Origin: Streptomyces curacoi
Lineage (GTDB): Bacteria; Actinomycetota; Actinomycetes; Streptomycetales; Streptomycetaceae
Direction: 5' to 3'
Assembly: GCF_001513975.1 (NCBI RefSeq)
Contig: NZ_KQ947985.1
Span: 1-64,000 of the forward strand
DNA length: 64,000 nucleotides
The translations under genes were made by a program, and so were the position numbers. The first letter of the stretch is position 1. Every line of letters starts with the position of its first letter. Under the pieces are notes generated by a model that had not been told where the DNA came from, did no database searches, and saw nothing but the letters and a program-made list of their open reading frames with translations. Of this stretch, positions 17,482 to 25,775 are shown in pieces.

Positions 17482-18693
17482 GTGCGGCCGGGGATCGCTT
17501 ACGACTGCGATGTGCTCGTGATCGGGGGTGGGATCGTCGGGCTGTCCACGGCGTATGCGATCACGCGTGCCGCGCCGGGGACGCGGGTGACCGTGCTGGA
17601 GAAGGAGCCGGGGCCGGCCCGGCATCAGACTGGGCGCAACAGCGGGGTCATCCACAGCGGGATCTACTACCGGCCCGGCTCCCTGAAGGCGCGCTATGCG
17701 GTGCGGGGCGCCGCCGAGATGGTCAAGTTCTGCGCGGAGTACGGCATCGCGCACGCCGTCACCGGCAAGCTGATCGTCGCCACGGAGCGGGAGGAGCTGC
17801 CCCGGCTGCACGCGCTGGTGCAGCGCGGGCGGGAGAACGGCATTCCGGTGCGGGAGCTGGGCGCCGCGCAGATCGCGGAGTACGAGCCCGAGGTGCGGGG
17901 GCTCGCCGCGATACACGTCGGGACGACGGGCGTGTGCGACTTCGTCGGGGTGGCGCGGCAGCTGGCCGAGGCGTCGGGGGCGGAGATCCGCTACGGCGCG
18001 GAGGTCGAGCGCGTCGACCGGCGGGCGGAGCTGGGGGTCGCCGTACGGACCTCGCGCGGGGACGTCGTGCGGGGGCGGGTGCTGGTGAACTGTGCCGGGC
18101 TGCACTGCGACGAGGTGGCCCGGCTGACGGGGGACGAGCCGGAAGTGCGGATCGTGCCGTTCCGCGGGGAGTACTACTCGCTGGCACGGCCCGAGCTGGT
18201 GCGGGGGCTGGTGTATCCGGTGCCTGACCCGGCGTTTCCGTTTCTCGGTGTGCATCTCACGCGCGGGATCGACGGGAGCGTGCACATCGGACCCAACGCG
18301 GTGCCGGCGCTGGCCCGCGAAGGGTACGGGTGGGGAGTCGTACGGCCGCGGGAGGTCGGCGCGACGGTGGCCTGGCCCGGAGTGTGGCGGATGGCCCGGC
18401 GGCACTGGCGGTACGGGGCCGGGGAGCTGCGCCGGTCGGTGTCCAAGGGGGCGTTCGCGGGGGCGGTACGGAGACTGTTGCCGGCCGTGACGTCCGATGA
18501 TCTGGTGCCGGCGGCTGCGGGCGTGCGGGCGCAGGCGGTGTTGCGGGACGGGACGCTGGTGGACGACTTCCTGATCAGGGAGGGGGACCGGGCCGTGCAT
18601 GTGCTGAACGCGCCTTCCCCGGCGGCTACGGCGTCGCTGCCGATCGGGCGGGAGGTGGCGCGCAGGGCGTTGGCGGTGTTGCGGGGGGTGTGA
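17482..18693 (+). CDS. lhgO: L-2-hydroxyglutarate oxidase (FAD-dependent)
   Basis: A 403-residue flavoprotein of the DAO superfamily. It opens with the FAD Rossmann motif DVLVIGGGIVGLSTAYAI, followed by ARHQTGRNSGVIHSGIYY, the LhgO signature region, and ends with ALRDGTLVDDF-like sequence (residues near 345-375) and FAD-contact segments. The family oxidises L-2-hydroxyglutarate to 2-oxoglutarate, feeding electrons to the quinone pool. Start is GTG 17482, placed six to nine bases after GGGAGGTGG; two GTGs at 17473 and 17476 overlap that ribosome site and are less likely. The stop codon TGA forms the first bases of the tandem repeat that follows. Confidence 0.85.
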   Translation: MRPGIAYDCDVLVIGGGIVGLSTAYAITRAAPGTRVTVLEKEPGPARHQTGRNSGVIHSGIYYRPGSLKARYAVRGAAEMVKFCAEYGIAHAVTGKLIVATEREELPRLHALVQRGRENGIPVRELGAAQIAEYEPEVRGLAAIHVGTTGVCDFVGVARQLAEASGAEIRYGAEVERVDRRAELGVAVRTSRGDVVRGRVLVNCAGLHCDEVARLTGDEPEVRIVPFRGEYYSLARPELVRGLVYPVPDPAFPFLGVHLTRGIDGSVHIGPNAVPALAREGYGWGVVRPREVGATVAWPGVWRMARRHWRYGAGELRRSVSKGAFAGAVRRLLPAVTSDDLVPAAAGVRAQAVLRDGTLVDDFLIREGDRAVHVLNAPSPAATASLPIGREVARRALAVLRGV

Positions 18694-18798
18694 GCGGTGT
18701 GGGGTGGTGTGAGCGGTGTGGGGTGGTGTGAGCGGTGTGGGCAGCGTGAGCAGTGTGAGGTGGTGTGAGCGGTGTGGGCAGCGTGAGCAGTGTGGGGG
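18691..18798. repeat. Imperfect 18-19-bp tandem repeat, six copies
   Basis: TGAGCRGTGTG recurs at 18,691, 18,710, 18,729, 18,747, 18,766 and 18,784, a period of 19, 19, 18, 19 and 18 bases, with units such as TGAGCGGTGTGGGGTGGTG. The array starts exactly at the lhgO stop codon. The purine/G-rich strand has no hairpin. It looks like replication-slippage DNA; copy number may vary between strains. Confidence 0.85.
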
Positions 18799-18958
18799 AC
18801 CGCCGGCACTGGGGCCGTCTGGATGGGCTGGGCGATGGCGTCCGGGTCAGAGGATGATCGTTGGCCGCATGGAGGGCGATCGCTGGTCGCATGGGTGTCA
18901 TCGGGCCCGGACACCGGGCGGCTCGTCGGCTTGGCGGCGCCGTAAAATCGGTTGCACT

Positions 18959-19810
18959 GTGTCTGACTCCCTCAACGCCCCCGACGTCCCCCAGCCCGGC
19001 ACCACCGGTCGGTCCGACAACGACGGTGAGCACCCCCGCCACCTGCCCGGTGTCTCCGTTCGGCATAGCCGGGCCAAGGGTGAGCCCCGGTTTCCGGACG
19101 GGCCCAAGGCCGATCCCGCCGGGTCCCACTTCGAGCGGCGGATCCGGAGTTTTCAGCCGCGGCGGAGCCGGGTGACCGCGGGCCAGGCGGACGCGTTGCA
19201 GCGGCTGTGGCCCAAGTGGGGGCTCGACATCGACGGGCAGCGGGTCGTCGACCTCGGCGAGCTGTTCGGGAACGACAATCCCGTCGTCCTCGAGATCGGC
19301 TTCGGGATGGGCGAGGCCACCGCGCAGATGGCCGCCGCCGACCCCGGCACCAACATCCTCGCCGTCGACGTACACACCCCGGGGCAGGGAAACCTGCTCA
19401 GCCTCGCCGACCGGAACGGGCTGAACAACGTCCGCGTCGGCAACGGCGACGCCATCATCCTGCTGCGCGAGATGCTCGCGCCGGACTCGCTCGACGGGCT
19501 GCGCGTCTACTTCCCCGACCCCTGGCCCAAGAAGCGGCACCACAAGCGGCGGCTCATCCAGCCCGAGTTCCTCAGCCTCGCCGCGACCCGGCTGAAACCC
19601 GGCGCCCTCGTGCACTGCGCCACCGACTGGGAACCGTACGCCGAACAGATGCTCGAAGCGCTGACCGCGCACCCCGACTTCGAGAACACCCAGGCCGACG
19701 GCGGTTTCGCGCCGCGTCCGCAGTTCCGGCCGCTGACCCGTTTCGAGGGGCAGGGACTGGACAAGGGACATGTGGTGAACGACCTGCTCTTCCGCCGCGT
19801 AGAGCGGTAG
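18959..19810 (+). CDS. trmB: tRNA (guanine-N7-)-methyltransferase
   Basis: A 283-residue SAM-dependent enzyme that makes m7G46 in the tRNA variable loop. The SAM-binding motif I is VVLEIGFGMGEATAQMA, followed by the acidic AVDVHTPG and the TrmB catalytic signature VYFPDPWPKKRHHKRRL near residue 180; the C-terminus holds TRFEGQGLDKGHVVNDLLF. The first ~65 residues are a disordered extension common in actinobacteria. The start is GTG 18959: no ribosome site precedes it, but a TAAAAT -10-like hexamer at 18,943-18,948 sits about ten bases upstream, suggesting a leaderless mRNA. It is followed by a 128-bp gap to prsW on the same strand. Confidence 0.92.
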   Translation: MSDSLNAPDVPQPGTTGRSDNDGEHPRHLPGVSVRHSRAKGEPRFPDGPKADPAGSHFERRIRSFQPRRSRVTAGQADALQRLWPKWGLDIDGQRVVDLGELFGNDNPVVLEIGFGMGEATAQMAAADPGTNILAVDVHTPGQGNLLSLADRNGLNNVRVGNGDAIILLREMLAPDSLDGLRVYFPDPWPKKRHHKRRLIQPEFLSLAATRLKPGALVHCATDWEPYAEQMLEALTAHPDFENTQADGGFAPRPQFRPLTRFEGQGLDKGHVVNDLLFRRVER

Positions 19811-19938
19811 GAGCAGCGGGAAGAAAGCGAAGAACAGCAGACCAGCACCGACAAGAGCACTGAGAGCAACCCCCCACCGGCGCCTGAGCCCCCTCGCGCT
19901 GCTGCGGGCGGCGCCCTTCCCTCGTTAGGGTCAATGCC

Positions 19939-21285
19939 GTGGCCACCTGTCCCCCGTATCCGACGCCCCCCACCGGTCCCACCGGCGGTGCACTGCGGCA
20001 GGCGCACTGGTGGCAGAAGCGGTGGGTGCGTTACGGCGCGCTCAGCACCCTGCTCGCGCTGTCCGGGCTGGTCATCCTCGCCCTGGTGCGTGAGCAGACC
20101 GGCACCGAAGGGTTCCTGGTCGGGCTGGGGCTCGCCGTCCTGCCCGTGCCGCTGCTCGTCGCCTCCTTCCGGTGGCTGGACCGGGTCGAGCCGGGCCCCT
20201 GGCGCAATCTGGTGTTCTCCTTCGCCTGGGGCGCCTGCGCGGCGGCGCTGATAGCGATCGTCGCCAACAGCTTCGCGACCAGATGGATAGCGACGGCGAC
20301 CGCCGATCCGTCCCACGCGGACACGCTCGGCGCGACGGTCATAGCGCCCGTCGTGGAGGAGACCGCGAAGGCCGCCGCCGTCTTACTCGTCTTCCTCTTC
20401 CGCAGGCAGGACTTCACCGGGATCGTCGACGGCGTGGTGATAGCGGGGGTCACGGCCACCGGATTCGCCTTCACCGAGAACATCCTCTACCTCGGCACCG
20501 CCTTCGGTACCGACCAGCTCTCCGGCGACAGCGGCATCGCCTCCGTCACCGCGGCGACCTTCTTCGTCCGCGTCATCATGTCGCCGTTCGCGCATCCGCT
20601 CTTCACCGTCCTCACCGGCATCGGCTTCGGGATCGCGGCGCTGTCGGGCGAACGGCAGCACCTGCGCCGCGTCTTCCTCCCGCTTTCCGGGCTGCTGCTC
20701 GCCATGGGCATGCACGCGCTGTGGAACGGCTCGTCGACCTTCGGTGAGTTCGGGTTCTTCGCCGTGTACGCGGCTTTCATGGTGCCCGCGTTCGGGCTGC
20801 TGACCTGGCTGGTGATCTGGACGCGGCAGCGTGAGCTGAGAACCGTGCGGGAGGAACTGCCCGCATATGTCCTCGCCGGGTGGCTGGCGCCGGCGGAGCC
20901 CTTCGCGCTCGGGTCGATGCGGGCCCGGCGGGTGGCCCGGCAGTATGCGCGGCGCCATGGTGGGCGGGCGGCCGGCCGGGCGGTGGCGCAGTACGAGGCC
21001 TACGCGACGTCGTTGGCGTTCCTGCGGCATCGGGGGCGTCGGGGGCGGGCCGGGGCGGACTTCGTCGTGCGGGAACGGGAGTTGCTGTACGAGCTGTGGC
21101 GGCGTCGGGAGGTTGCTCGGCCGGCGCTGGAGCGGGCGGCGGGTGCGGCGCAGGCTTGGCCGGGGTATGGGTATGGCTATGCGGGGCCGGTGGCGGTTTA
21201 CTGGCCGGCGTACGGGCAGGGGGGTGCTGGGCAGGTCCACGGGTCGGTGGCGCCGTATCCCGCGTACAACCCGTATCGGTCGTGA
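19939..21285 (+). CDS. PrsW-family intramembrane metalloprotease
   Basis: A 448-residue polytopic membrane protein. About eight hydrophobic segments span residues 30-310. The PrsW active-site motifs are visible: VVEETAKA (EExxK, about residue 138), GFAFTENILYL, HPLFTVLTGI and MGMHALWNGS. PrsW proteases clip membrane anti-sigma factors (site-1 cleavage) in Bacillus; the Streptomyces substrate is unknown. The C-terminal ~130 residues form a soluble tail rich in Arg, then Tyr/Gly. GTG 19939 is directly preceded by TTAGGGTCAATGCC with a TAGGGT -10-like box, so this transcript may also be leaderless. An intergenic repeat element follows the stop. Confidence 0.88.
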   Translation: MATCPPYPTPPTGPTGGALRQAHWWQKRWVRYGALSTLLALSGLVILALVREQTGTEGFLVGLGLAVLPVPLLVASFRWLDRVEPGPWRNLVFSFAWGACAAALIAIVANSFATRWIATATADPSHADTLGATVIAPVVEETAKAAAVLLVFLFRRQDFTGIVDGVVIAGVTATGFAFTENILYLGTAFGTDQLSGDSGIASVTAATFFVRVIMSPFAHPLFTVLTGIGFGIAALSGERQHLRRVFLPLSGLLLAMGMHALWNGSSTFGEFGFFAVYAAFMVPAFGLLTWLVIWTRQRELRTVREELPAYVLAGWLAPAEPFALGSMRARRVARQYARRHGGRAAGRAVAQYEAYATSLAFLRHRGRRGRAGADFVVRERELLYELWRRREVARPALERAAGAAQAWPGYGYGYAGPVAVYWPAYGQGGAGQVHGSVAPYPAYNPYRS

Positions 21286-21296
21286 CCGGGGGTTTT

Positions 21297-21436
21297 CCTC
21301 GCCCCCGCCGCCCCTACCCGTCCCATCCCCCAGGGGCTCCGCCCCTTCGACCCCGGGCCTCCTGGGGGCCTGCGGCCCCCAGACCCCCGCTATCGGCCCT
21401 GAACGGGCCTCGTCCTCAAACGCCGGACGGGCTGAG
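21297..21436. repeat. Intergenic GC-rich repeat, full copy
   Basis: Nearly identical to the copy at 2243: CCGCCGCCCCTACCC, GGGGCTCCGCCCCTTCGACC, CTATCGGCCCTGAACGGGCC, then CCTCAAACGCCGGACGGG. Lies immediately 3' of the PrsW gene and between it and the convergent aldo/keto reductase gene. Its G- and C-blocks can fold into a strong hairpin, so a bidirectional terminator role is plausible. Confidence 0.8.
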
Positions 21437-21560
21437 ATCGCCGGGACCCGCGCCGAGAAGTGACCCTCGCCGGGTATGGGCAAGTGACCGCCGTCCCGCG
21501 CGCGACCCCAGCGGGTGGGCGGGGGCTGGGGGTGATGCGGTCTCGTGCTCGGACCTCGGA

Positions 21561-21620
21561 GGCCGGTGCAGGCCGATGCAGGCCGGTGCAGGCCGATGCA
21601 GGCCGATGCAGGCCGGTGCT
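21561..21620. repeat. Decamer tandem repeat (GGCCGRTGCA) x6
   Basis: Six adjacent 10-base units alternate GGCCGGTGCA and GGCCGATGCA, the last ending in T. The array lies 25 bases beyond the stop codon of the aldo/keto reductase gene, inside the gap to the convergent PrsW gene. I see no gene in 21,286-21,645 other than the two repeat families. Confidence 0.9.
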
Positions 21621-21645
21621 CAGAGGTCGTGAGGTGGCCGGGGGA

Positions 21646-22593
21646 TCAGGCCGACGCTTCCGTCAGGCGGGTGAGTTCCTCGTCTGTCAGGGTCAGTTCC
21701 GCCACGCCCAGCAGCGCCGGGAGTTGGTCGACCGTCCGGGCCGAGGCGATGGGGGCCGTGACCGTCGGCTGGGCGGCGAGCCAGGCGAGGGCTGCCGTGG
21801 CTACCGGGACCTCGTGGGAGTGGGCCACCTCGTCCAGGGCGGACAGCACCCTGCGGCCCCGCTCGGTCTCCAGGTGCTTGGCGGCGCCCTGGGCGCGCGG
21901 GCTGCCCACCGTGGTGCCGGCGCGGTACTTGCCGGTGAGGAAGCCGGACGCCAGGGCGTAGTACGGAACCGCGGCCAGGCCTTCGCGCTCGGCGAGGTTC
22001 TGGAGTTCGCCCTCGTAGGTGTCGCGTGAGACCAGGTTGTAGTGGGGCTGCAGGGCCACGTACCGGGCGAGGCCCTCGCGGTCGGAGAAGTCCAGGGACG
22101 CCTGCAGCCGCTCGGCGGAGATGTTGGACGCGGCGATGTGGCGCACCTTGCCCGCCTTCACCAGGTCGTCCAGTGCGCCGATGATCTCCTCGACGGGGAC
22201 TTCGGGCTTGTCGAAGTGGGTGTAGTAGAGGTCGATGTAGTCGGTGCCGAGACGGCGCAGGGAGGCGTCGGCGGCGGCCTTGATGTTGGCCGCGGTCAGG
22301 CCCTGGAAGTCGGGGTGCTGGCTGACCTTCGTGGCGATGACGACGTCCGAGCGGTTGCCGCGCGCCTTCAGCCAGTTGCCGATGATGGTCTCGGACTCGC
22401 CGCCGACGTTGCCCTCGACCCACGCCGAGTACGCGTCGGCCGTGTCGATGAAGTTGCCGCCTGCCGCTGTGTAGGCGTCGAGGACGGCGAAGGACTCGGT
22501 CTCGTCGGCGGTCCAGCCGAAGACGTTGCCACCGAGGGCGAGGGGGAAGACCTCAAGGCCGGAGGAGCCGAGCTTGCGAAGAGAGACAGTCAT
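21646..22593 (-). CDS. Aldo/keto reductase
   Basis: A 315-residue NADPH-dependent TIM-barrel oxidoreductase. Catalytic tetrad positions are readable: FIDTADAYSAW (Asp, Tyr), VVIATKV (Lys), DYIDLYYTHFDKP (His). The NADPH-binding end is PIASARTVDQLPALL. The family reduces aldehydes and ketones; substrate unknown. ATG 22593 follows TGGAGC. The gene is monocistronic, with a strong hairpin (22,664-22,699) upstream that separates it from the M23 peptidase gene on the same strand. Confidence 0.9.
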   Translation of the reverse strand: MTVSLRKLGSSGLEVFPLALGGNVFGWTADETESFAVLDAYTAAGGNFIDTADAYSAWVEGNVGGESETIIGNWLKARGNRSDVVIATKVSQHPDFQGLTAANIKAAADASLRRLGTDYIDLYYTHFDKPEVPVEEIIGALDDLVKAGKVRHIAASNISAERLQASLDFSDREGLARYVALQPHYNLVSRDTYEGELQNLAEREGLAAVPYYALASGFLTGKYRAGTTVGSPRAQGAAKHLETERGRRVLSALDEVAHSHEVPVATAALAWLAAQPTVTAPIASARTVDQLPALLGVAELTLTDEELTRLTEASA

Positions 22594-22663
22594 GCTCCAT
22601 ATCAACGCCCTTGGCGGAGGCCGGGCTTCCGGGACCGCCGCAAAGATCCCGTAAACAAGCGAG

Positions 22664-22699
22664 CCGGCGCTCCGGACATGCAGGGCATCGGAGCGCCGG
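22664..22699 (-). terminator. Hairpin terminator after the M23 peptidase gene
   Basis: Perfect 11-bp arms CCGGCGCTCCG (22,664-22,674) and CGGAGCGCCGG (22,689-22,699) with a 14-base loop, 18 bases after the M23 stop codon. There is no clear T-run, as is usual in Streptomyces. Confidence 0.65.
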
Positions 22700-22717
22700 G
22701 TGAACCTCAAGGGTCGT

Positions 22718-23743
22718 TCAGGGCGTGAGGCCCTTGCCGCGCAGCCACGCCAGCGGGTCGATGCCGTTGCTGCTGCCGTCGGGGTGCACCTCAAGGTGCA
22801 GGTGGGCGCCGGTCACGTTGCCCGTCGCACCCACGCGGCCGATGACGTCGCCCGTGCTGACCTTCTGGCCCACGCTCACGCTGATCGAGGACTGGTGGGC
22901 GTACCAGATCTCGGTGCCGTCCTCCAGGGTGAGCACCGTCTTGTAGCCGTACGACCCGTCCCAGCCGGCGAAGGTGATCGTGCCGGTGTGCACCGCCTTG
23001 ATCAGCGTGCCGGAGGGGGCGGCGAAGTCGAGGCCCGTGTGGTAGCCGGAGGACCAGTAGGCGCCGGCCTGACCGAAGGTCGAGGTGATGGTGTACGAGG
23101 AGGTCGGCAGCGCGAACTGCTTGGCCAGCTCGGCGAGGCGCTCCGCCTCGGCCTTCTTGCGGGCCTCCTCCTCGGCCTTGGCCTTCGCGGCGGCGGCCTT
23201 GGCCTCGGCCTCCTTCTCCGCCTTGGCGGCCGCGGCGGCGGCCTCCTTCTCGGCGGCGGCGACCGCGTCGGCGACGGCCTTGCTCTCGATCTGGTCCTGC
23301 TGCTGCTCGACCTGGGCCATGATCCGGGCCCGCAGCGCCTCACCGGCGTCGCCGGCGCCCTGCGTGGTCTCCTCGGTGACCTCGCCCATGGTGCTCAGCG
23401 CGGTCGCGGAGTCCTCGGGGTTGTCGGAGGAGTCGTCCGAGACGAGGGGCAGGTCGGGGATGGAGATGGAGACCGGCGGCTTGCCGGTCTGCGCGGTGGC
23501 CATGCCGCCCGCGCCGACGGCGGCTATGACGCCGACGCCGAGAACTGTGGAGCTGCGGGCGAGTCCCCCGCCGCGCTGCTTGGTGACGCGATGCCTGCCG
23601 CGGACCGGACGGATGGACTCCGCGGTGGGGTTCCACTCCTCGAACGGGGCCTCGTCGGTGCGGTAGCGGTCGTAGCCGAAGGTGTCGGTGCTGCGCTGAC
23701 TCGGCACAAACGGGGCTTGCGGAGCAGGCCTGTTGGACGCCAC
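22718..23743 (-). CDS. Secreted M23-family peptidoglycan endopeptidase
   Basis: A 341-residue protein with an internal hydrophobic signal/anchor (about residues 65-85, SSTVLGVGVIAAVGAGGMATA) after a charged N-terminus, an Ala/Lys/Glu-rich coiled coil (about 135-215, where many frames are open) and a C-terminal LytM/M23 domain. Zinc ligands are visible: SGYHTGLDFAAPSGT (HxxxD) and GNVTGAHLHLEVH (HLH). It probably cleaves peptide cross-links of peptidoglycan. GTG 23743 is chosen because AAAGGAG lies about ten bases before. The long leader carries a c-di-AMP riboswitch, so expression should respond to that second messenger. Confidence 0.9.
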   Translation of the reverse strand: MASNRPAPQAPFVPSQRSTDTFGYDRYRTDEAPFEEWNPTAESIRPVRGRHRVTKQRGGGLARSSTVLGVGVIAAVGAGGMATAQTGKPPVSISIPDLPLVSDDSSDNPEDSATALSTMGEVTEETTQGAGDAGEALRARIMAQVEQQQDQIESKAVADAVAAAEKEAAAAAAKAEKEAEAKAAAAKAKAEEEARKKAEAERLAELAKQFALPTSSYTITSTFGQAGAYWSSGYHTGLDFAAPSGTLIKAVHTGTITFAGWDGSYGYKTVLTLEDGTEIWYAHQSSISVSVGQKVSTGDVIGRVGATGNVTGAHLHLEVHPDGSSNGIDPLAWLRGKGLTP

Positions 23744-23769
23744 GTGGGCGTACTCCTTTCCTTCCTTCT

Positions 23770-23925
23770 CGCCTACCGGGTTAGCTGACGGGTTCGGAGC
23801 AGGAAGGTCTCCTACGCGCGTAAACCGGCCGTGAGTTCACGGCGGTTTTCGCGCGATTCACCCCAGGGTGGTGGTTCCCCGGTTCCCGTACTGCGGTACG
23901 GGATTCGGCGCGTGCGCACGGAGCC
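23770..23925 (-). promoter_or_regulatory. c-di-AMP (ydaO-yuaA class) riboswitch
   Basis: The minus strand between 24,160 and the M23 start carries the conserved ydaO blocks in order: CCGGGGAACC, GGGGTGAATC, GTAGGAGACCTTCC and CCGAACCCGTCAGCTAACC ending with CGGTAGGCG. The ydaO class senses c-di-AMP and is known upstream of cell-wall hydrolases in Streptomyces. The aptamer ends 26 bases before the start codon, close to the ribosome site. Sequence 23,926-24,157 upstream is leader/promoter DNA; I see no gene there. Confidence 0.93.
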
Positions 23926-24157
23926 GCCTCTTGTGACGGCTGGGACGACCGCGCTGCGTTATCGAACGTTAATAGACCCGGGGTAGGGATTCCAAGCTGT
24001 TCCACTTGATCGTTAACGATTTCCGCGTGGACTTACGGGTCACGAGCGGGCCAAATCGGGCGAGTTGACCAGAGCGCGAGGGGCGCGTCAGCGCTGACGG
24101 TTTGTCAGTTGTTATGCGGAGGGGGGTCGCCCGGTCACGGTTGGTGACAGGCGGGGA

Positions 24158-25267
24158 TCAGGGCCGTCGTACGGCGAGGAGGGCCAGGTCGTCCGCCATG
24201 CCGCCGCCGGAGTGCCGGCGCACCTCCGCTTCGAGCTCGTCGATCAGCGCCGCCGGTTCGGGAAAGACGCCGGCCCGGCCCGCGAGCCGCACCTCGGGGT
24301 CGTAGAACCGTCCGCTGTCGTCCCGCGCCTCCGTCAGGCCGTCGGTGTAGAGCAGCAGCGTGGCCCCGCTCGGGAATCCGGCCTCCTCGGCCCGGTCGGG
24401 CCAGGCGCCGAGCTCGCCCATGCCGAGCGGCAGCGCGGGCTCGGTGGCGAGGAGCGAGGTCACGGTGCCGTCGGCGTACAGCAGCAGGGGTGGTGGATGG
24501 CCGCGGTTGACGATGCGGACGACGCCGTTGCCGTGCGGGAGCTCGGCCAGTACGACGGTGGTGAACCCCTCGTAGGACTCGGTTCCGTCGCGCCGTGTGC
24601 GCTCGCGGGCCAGCGCCCGCTCCAGGCGCTGTGCGACCGCCTCCAGTGTGGCCTCCTGCTCGGCGGCCTCCCGGAAGGCGCCGATGAGCACGGCGACGAC
24701 CGCGACGGCACCCATGCCCTTGCCGCGCACGTCCCCCACGACGAGGCGTACGCCGTGCGGGCTGTCCTGCACGGCGTACAGGTCGCCGCCGATGGAGGCA
24801 CCCTCCTGCGCCGCCTCGTACCGTGCCGCGATCTGGAACCCGCCGATGCGTTCCGGGGGTGCGGGCAGTACGGCCCGCTGGGCGGCCTCGGCGATCTCAC
24901 GGGCGGAGGCGAGGCGCTCGCCGGTGCGGCGGACGAGGAGGTTGATGAGGACGGCCAGGCCGGAGACGGTCGCGATGGTGACGAGTTCGGTGATCGTGGT
25001 GGCGTCGAAGGCGACGCCGAGATGGATGCGGACGCCGAGTGCGACGGCGAGCGCCGCGATGCCTGTGAGGACCGTGTCGCGCCGGGAGTAGAGCGGGGCG
25101 GCGATGAGGGGGGCGGCGGTGAACAGCGGGGCGCCGGTGAAGTCCGCGGGGGTGACGTAGTCGTACACGCCGCCCAGCGCGATCAGGAGGGCAGGGAGCA
25201 GCAGAACGAATCGGCGGGCATAGGAGATCCGCCGCCCGCCGGCTCTGGCGTACGGTCCCTCCTCCAC
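24158..25267 (-). CDS. Membrane-anchored PP2C/SpoIIE-type phosphatase
   Basis: A 369-residue protein. Three or four transmembrane segments occupy residues 15-120 (RFVLLLPALLIALGGVYDYV and following), then a HAMP-length linker, then a SpoIIE/PP2C domain (about 150-365) with GGDLYAVQD, VVGDVRGKGMGAV, LLYTDGLTEARD and GGGMADDLALLAV as metal-binding motifs. It is expected to dephosphorylate an anti-anti-sigma factor in response to a membrane signal. GTG 25267 is chosen because an upstream extension to 25,342 would run into the 36-bp palindrome; no strong ribosome site is present. Confidence 0.85.
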   Translation of the reverse strand: MEEGPYARAGGRRISYARRFVLLLPALLIALGGVYDYVTPADFTGAPLFTAAPLIAAPLYSRRDTVLTGIAALAVALGVRIHLGVAFDATTITELVTIATVSGLAVLINLLVRRTGERLASAREIAEAAQRAVLPAPPERIGGFQIAARYEAAQEGASIGGDLYAVQDSPHGVRLVVGDVRGKGMGAVAVVAVLIGAFREAAEQEATLEAVAQRLERALARERTRRDGTESYEGFTTVVLAELPHGNGVVRIVNRGHPPPLLLYADGTVTSLLATEPALPLGMGELGAWPDRAEEAGFPSGATLLLYTDGLTEARDDSGRFYDPEVRLAGRAGVFPEPAALIDELEAEVRRHSGGGMADDLALLAVRRP

Positions 25268-25341
25268 GTCACCAGGGTGGCCCGGGAGGGGGGTGGGTGG
25301 CGAGCGCTGAGGGCCGACCGGATGACATGGCCCGGGAAACA

Positions 25342-25377
25342 CTCAGGGCCCGGAACTGATCAGTTCCGGGCCCTGAG
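25342..25377. terminator. Perfect 36-bp palindrome between initiator tRNA and PP2C gene
   Basis: CTCAGGGCCCGGAACTGA (25,342-25,359) is followed without a loop by its exact reverse complement (25,360-25,377). It begins eight bases beyond the tRNA 3' end and is most simply the tRNA terminator. A fully palindromic 36-mer with no spacer can also form a cruciform or a protein-binding site. Confidence 0.7.
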
Positions 25378-25384
25378 CCTTCAG

Positions 25385-25458
25385 TAGCGGGGACAGGATT
25401 TGAACCTGCGACCTCTGGGTTATGAGCCCAGCGAGCTACCGAGCTGCTCCACCCCGCG
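25385..25458 (-). tRNA. Initiator tRNA-Met (anticodon CAT)
   Basis: A complete cloverleaf reads on the minus strand, beginning CGCGGGGTGG with D arm GAGCAGCTCGGTAGCTC, an anticodon arm CTGGGCTCATAACCCAG and T arm AGGTTCAAATCCT. The anticodon is CAT, and the anticodon stem ends in three G-C pairs (GGG/CCC), the hallmark of initiator tRNA. The first base C lacks a Watson-Crick partner at position 72, also an initiator feature. CCA is not encoded. Confidence 0.95.
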
Positions 25459-25581
25459 TCGTTGAATCCATAGTACGCCATCCGCAGGACCCGAAGCACA
25501 CGGCTTTCCGACGCCCGGCCGTGGCCTGCGGTTTTTTGGTCGGTGACGGGGCTTGGGCGGAGGGGTACGACAAGGGGTTTC

Positions 25582-25735
25582 CTCGCCCCCGCCGCCCCTA
25601 CCCGTCCCATCCCCCAGGGGCTCCGCCCCTTCAACCCCGGCCCCCCTGGGGGCCTGTGGCCCCCAGACCCCGCTTCGGCCCTGAACGGGCCTCGTCCTCA
25701 AACGCCGGACGGGCTGGGTAATACTGACCGGCGTT
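25582..25735. repeat. Intergenic GC-rich repeat, full copy
   Basis: A third full copy of the element at 2243 and 21,297, ending in CCTCAAACGCCGGACGGG. It sits between the tRNA gene and the 3' end of the RibD-like gene, again directly 3' of a gene. The rest of 25,459-25,775 shows no gene. Confidence 0.8.
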
Positions 25736-25775
25736 GGGAAGTGACCGCTCTCACACCGCCAACGCCGTCCGGCCG

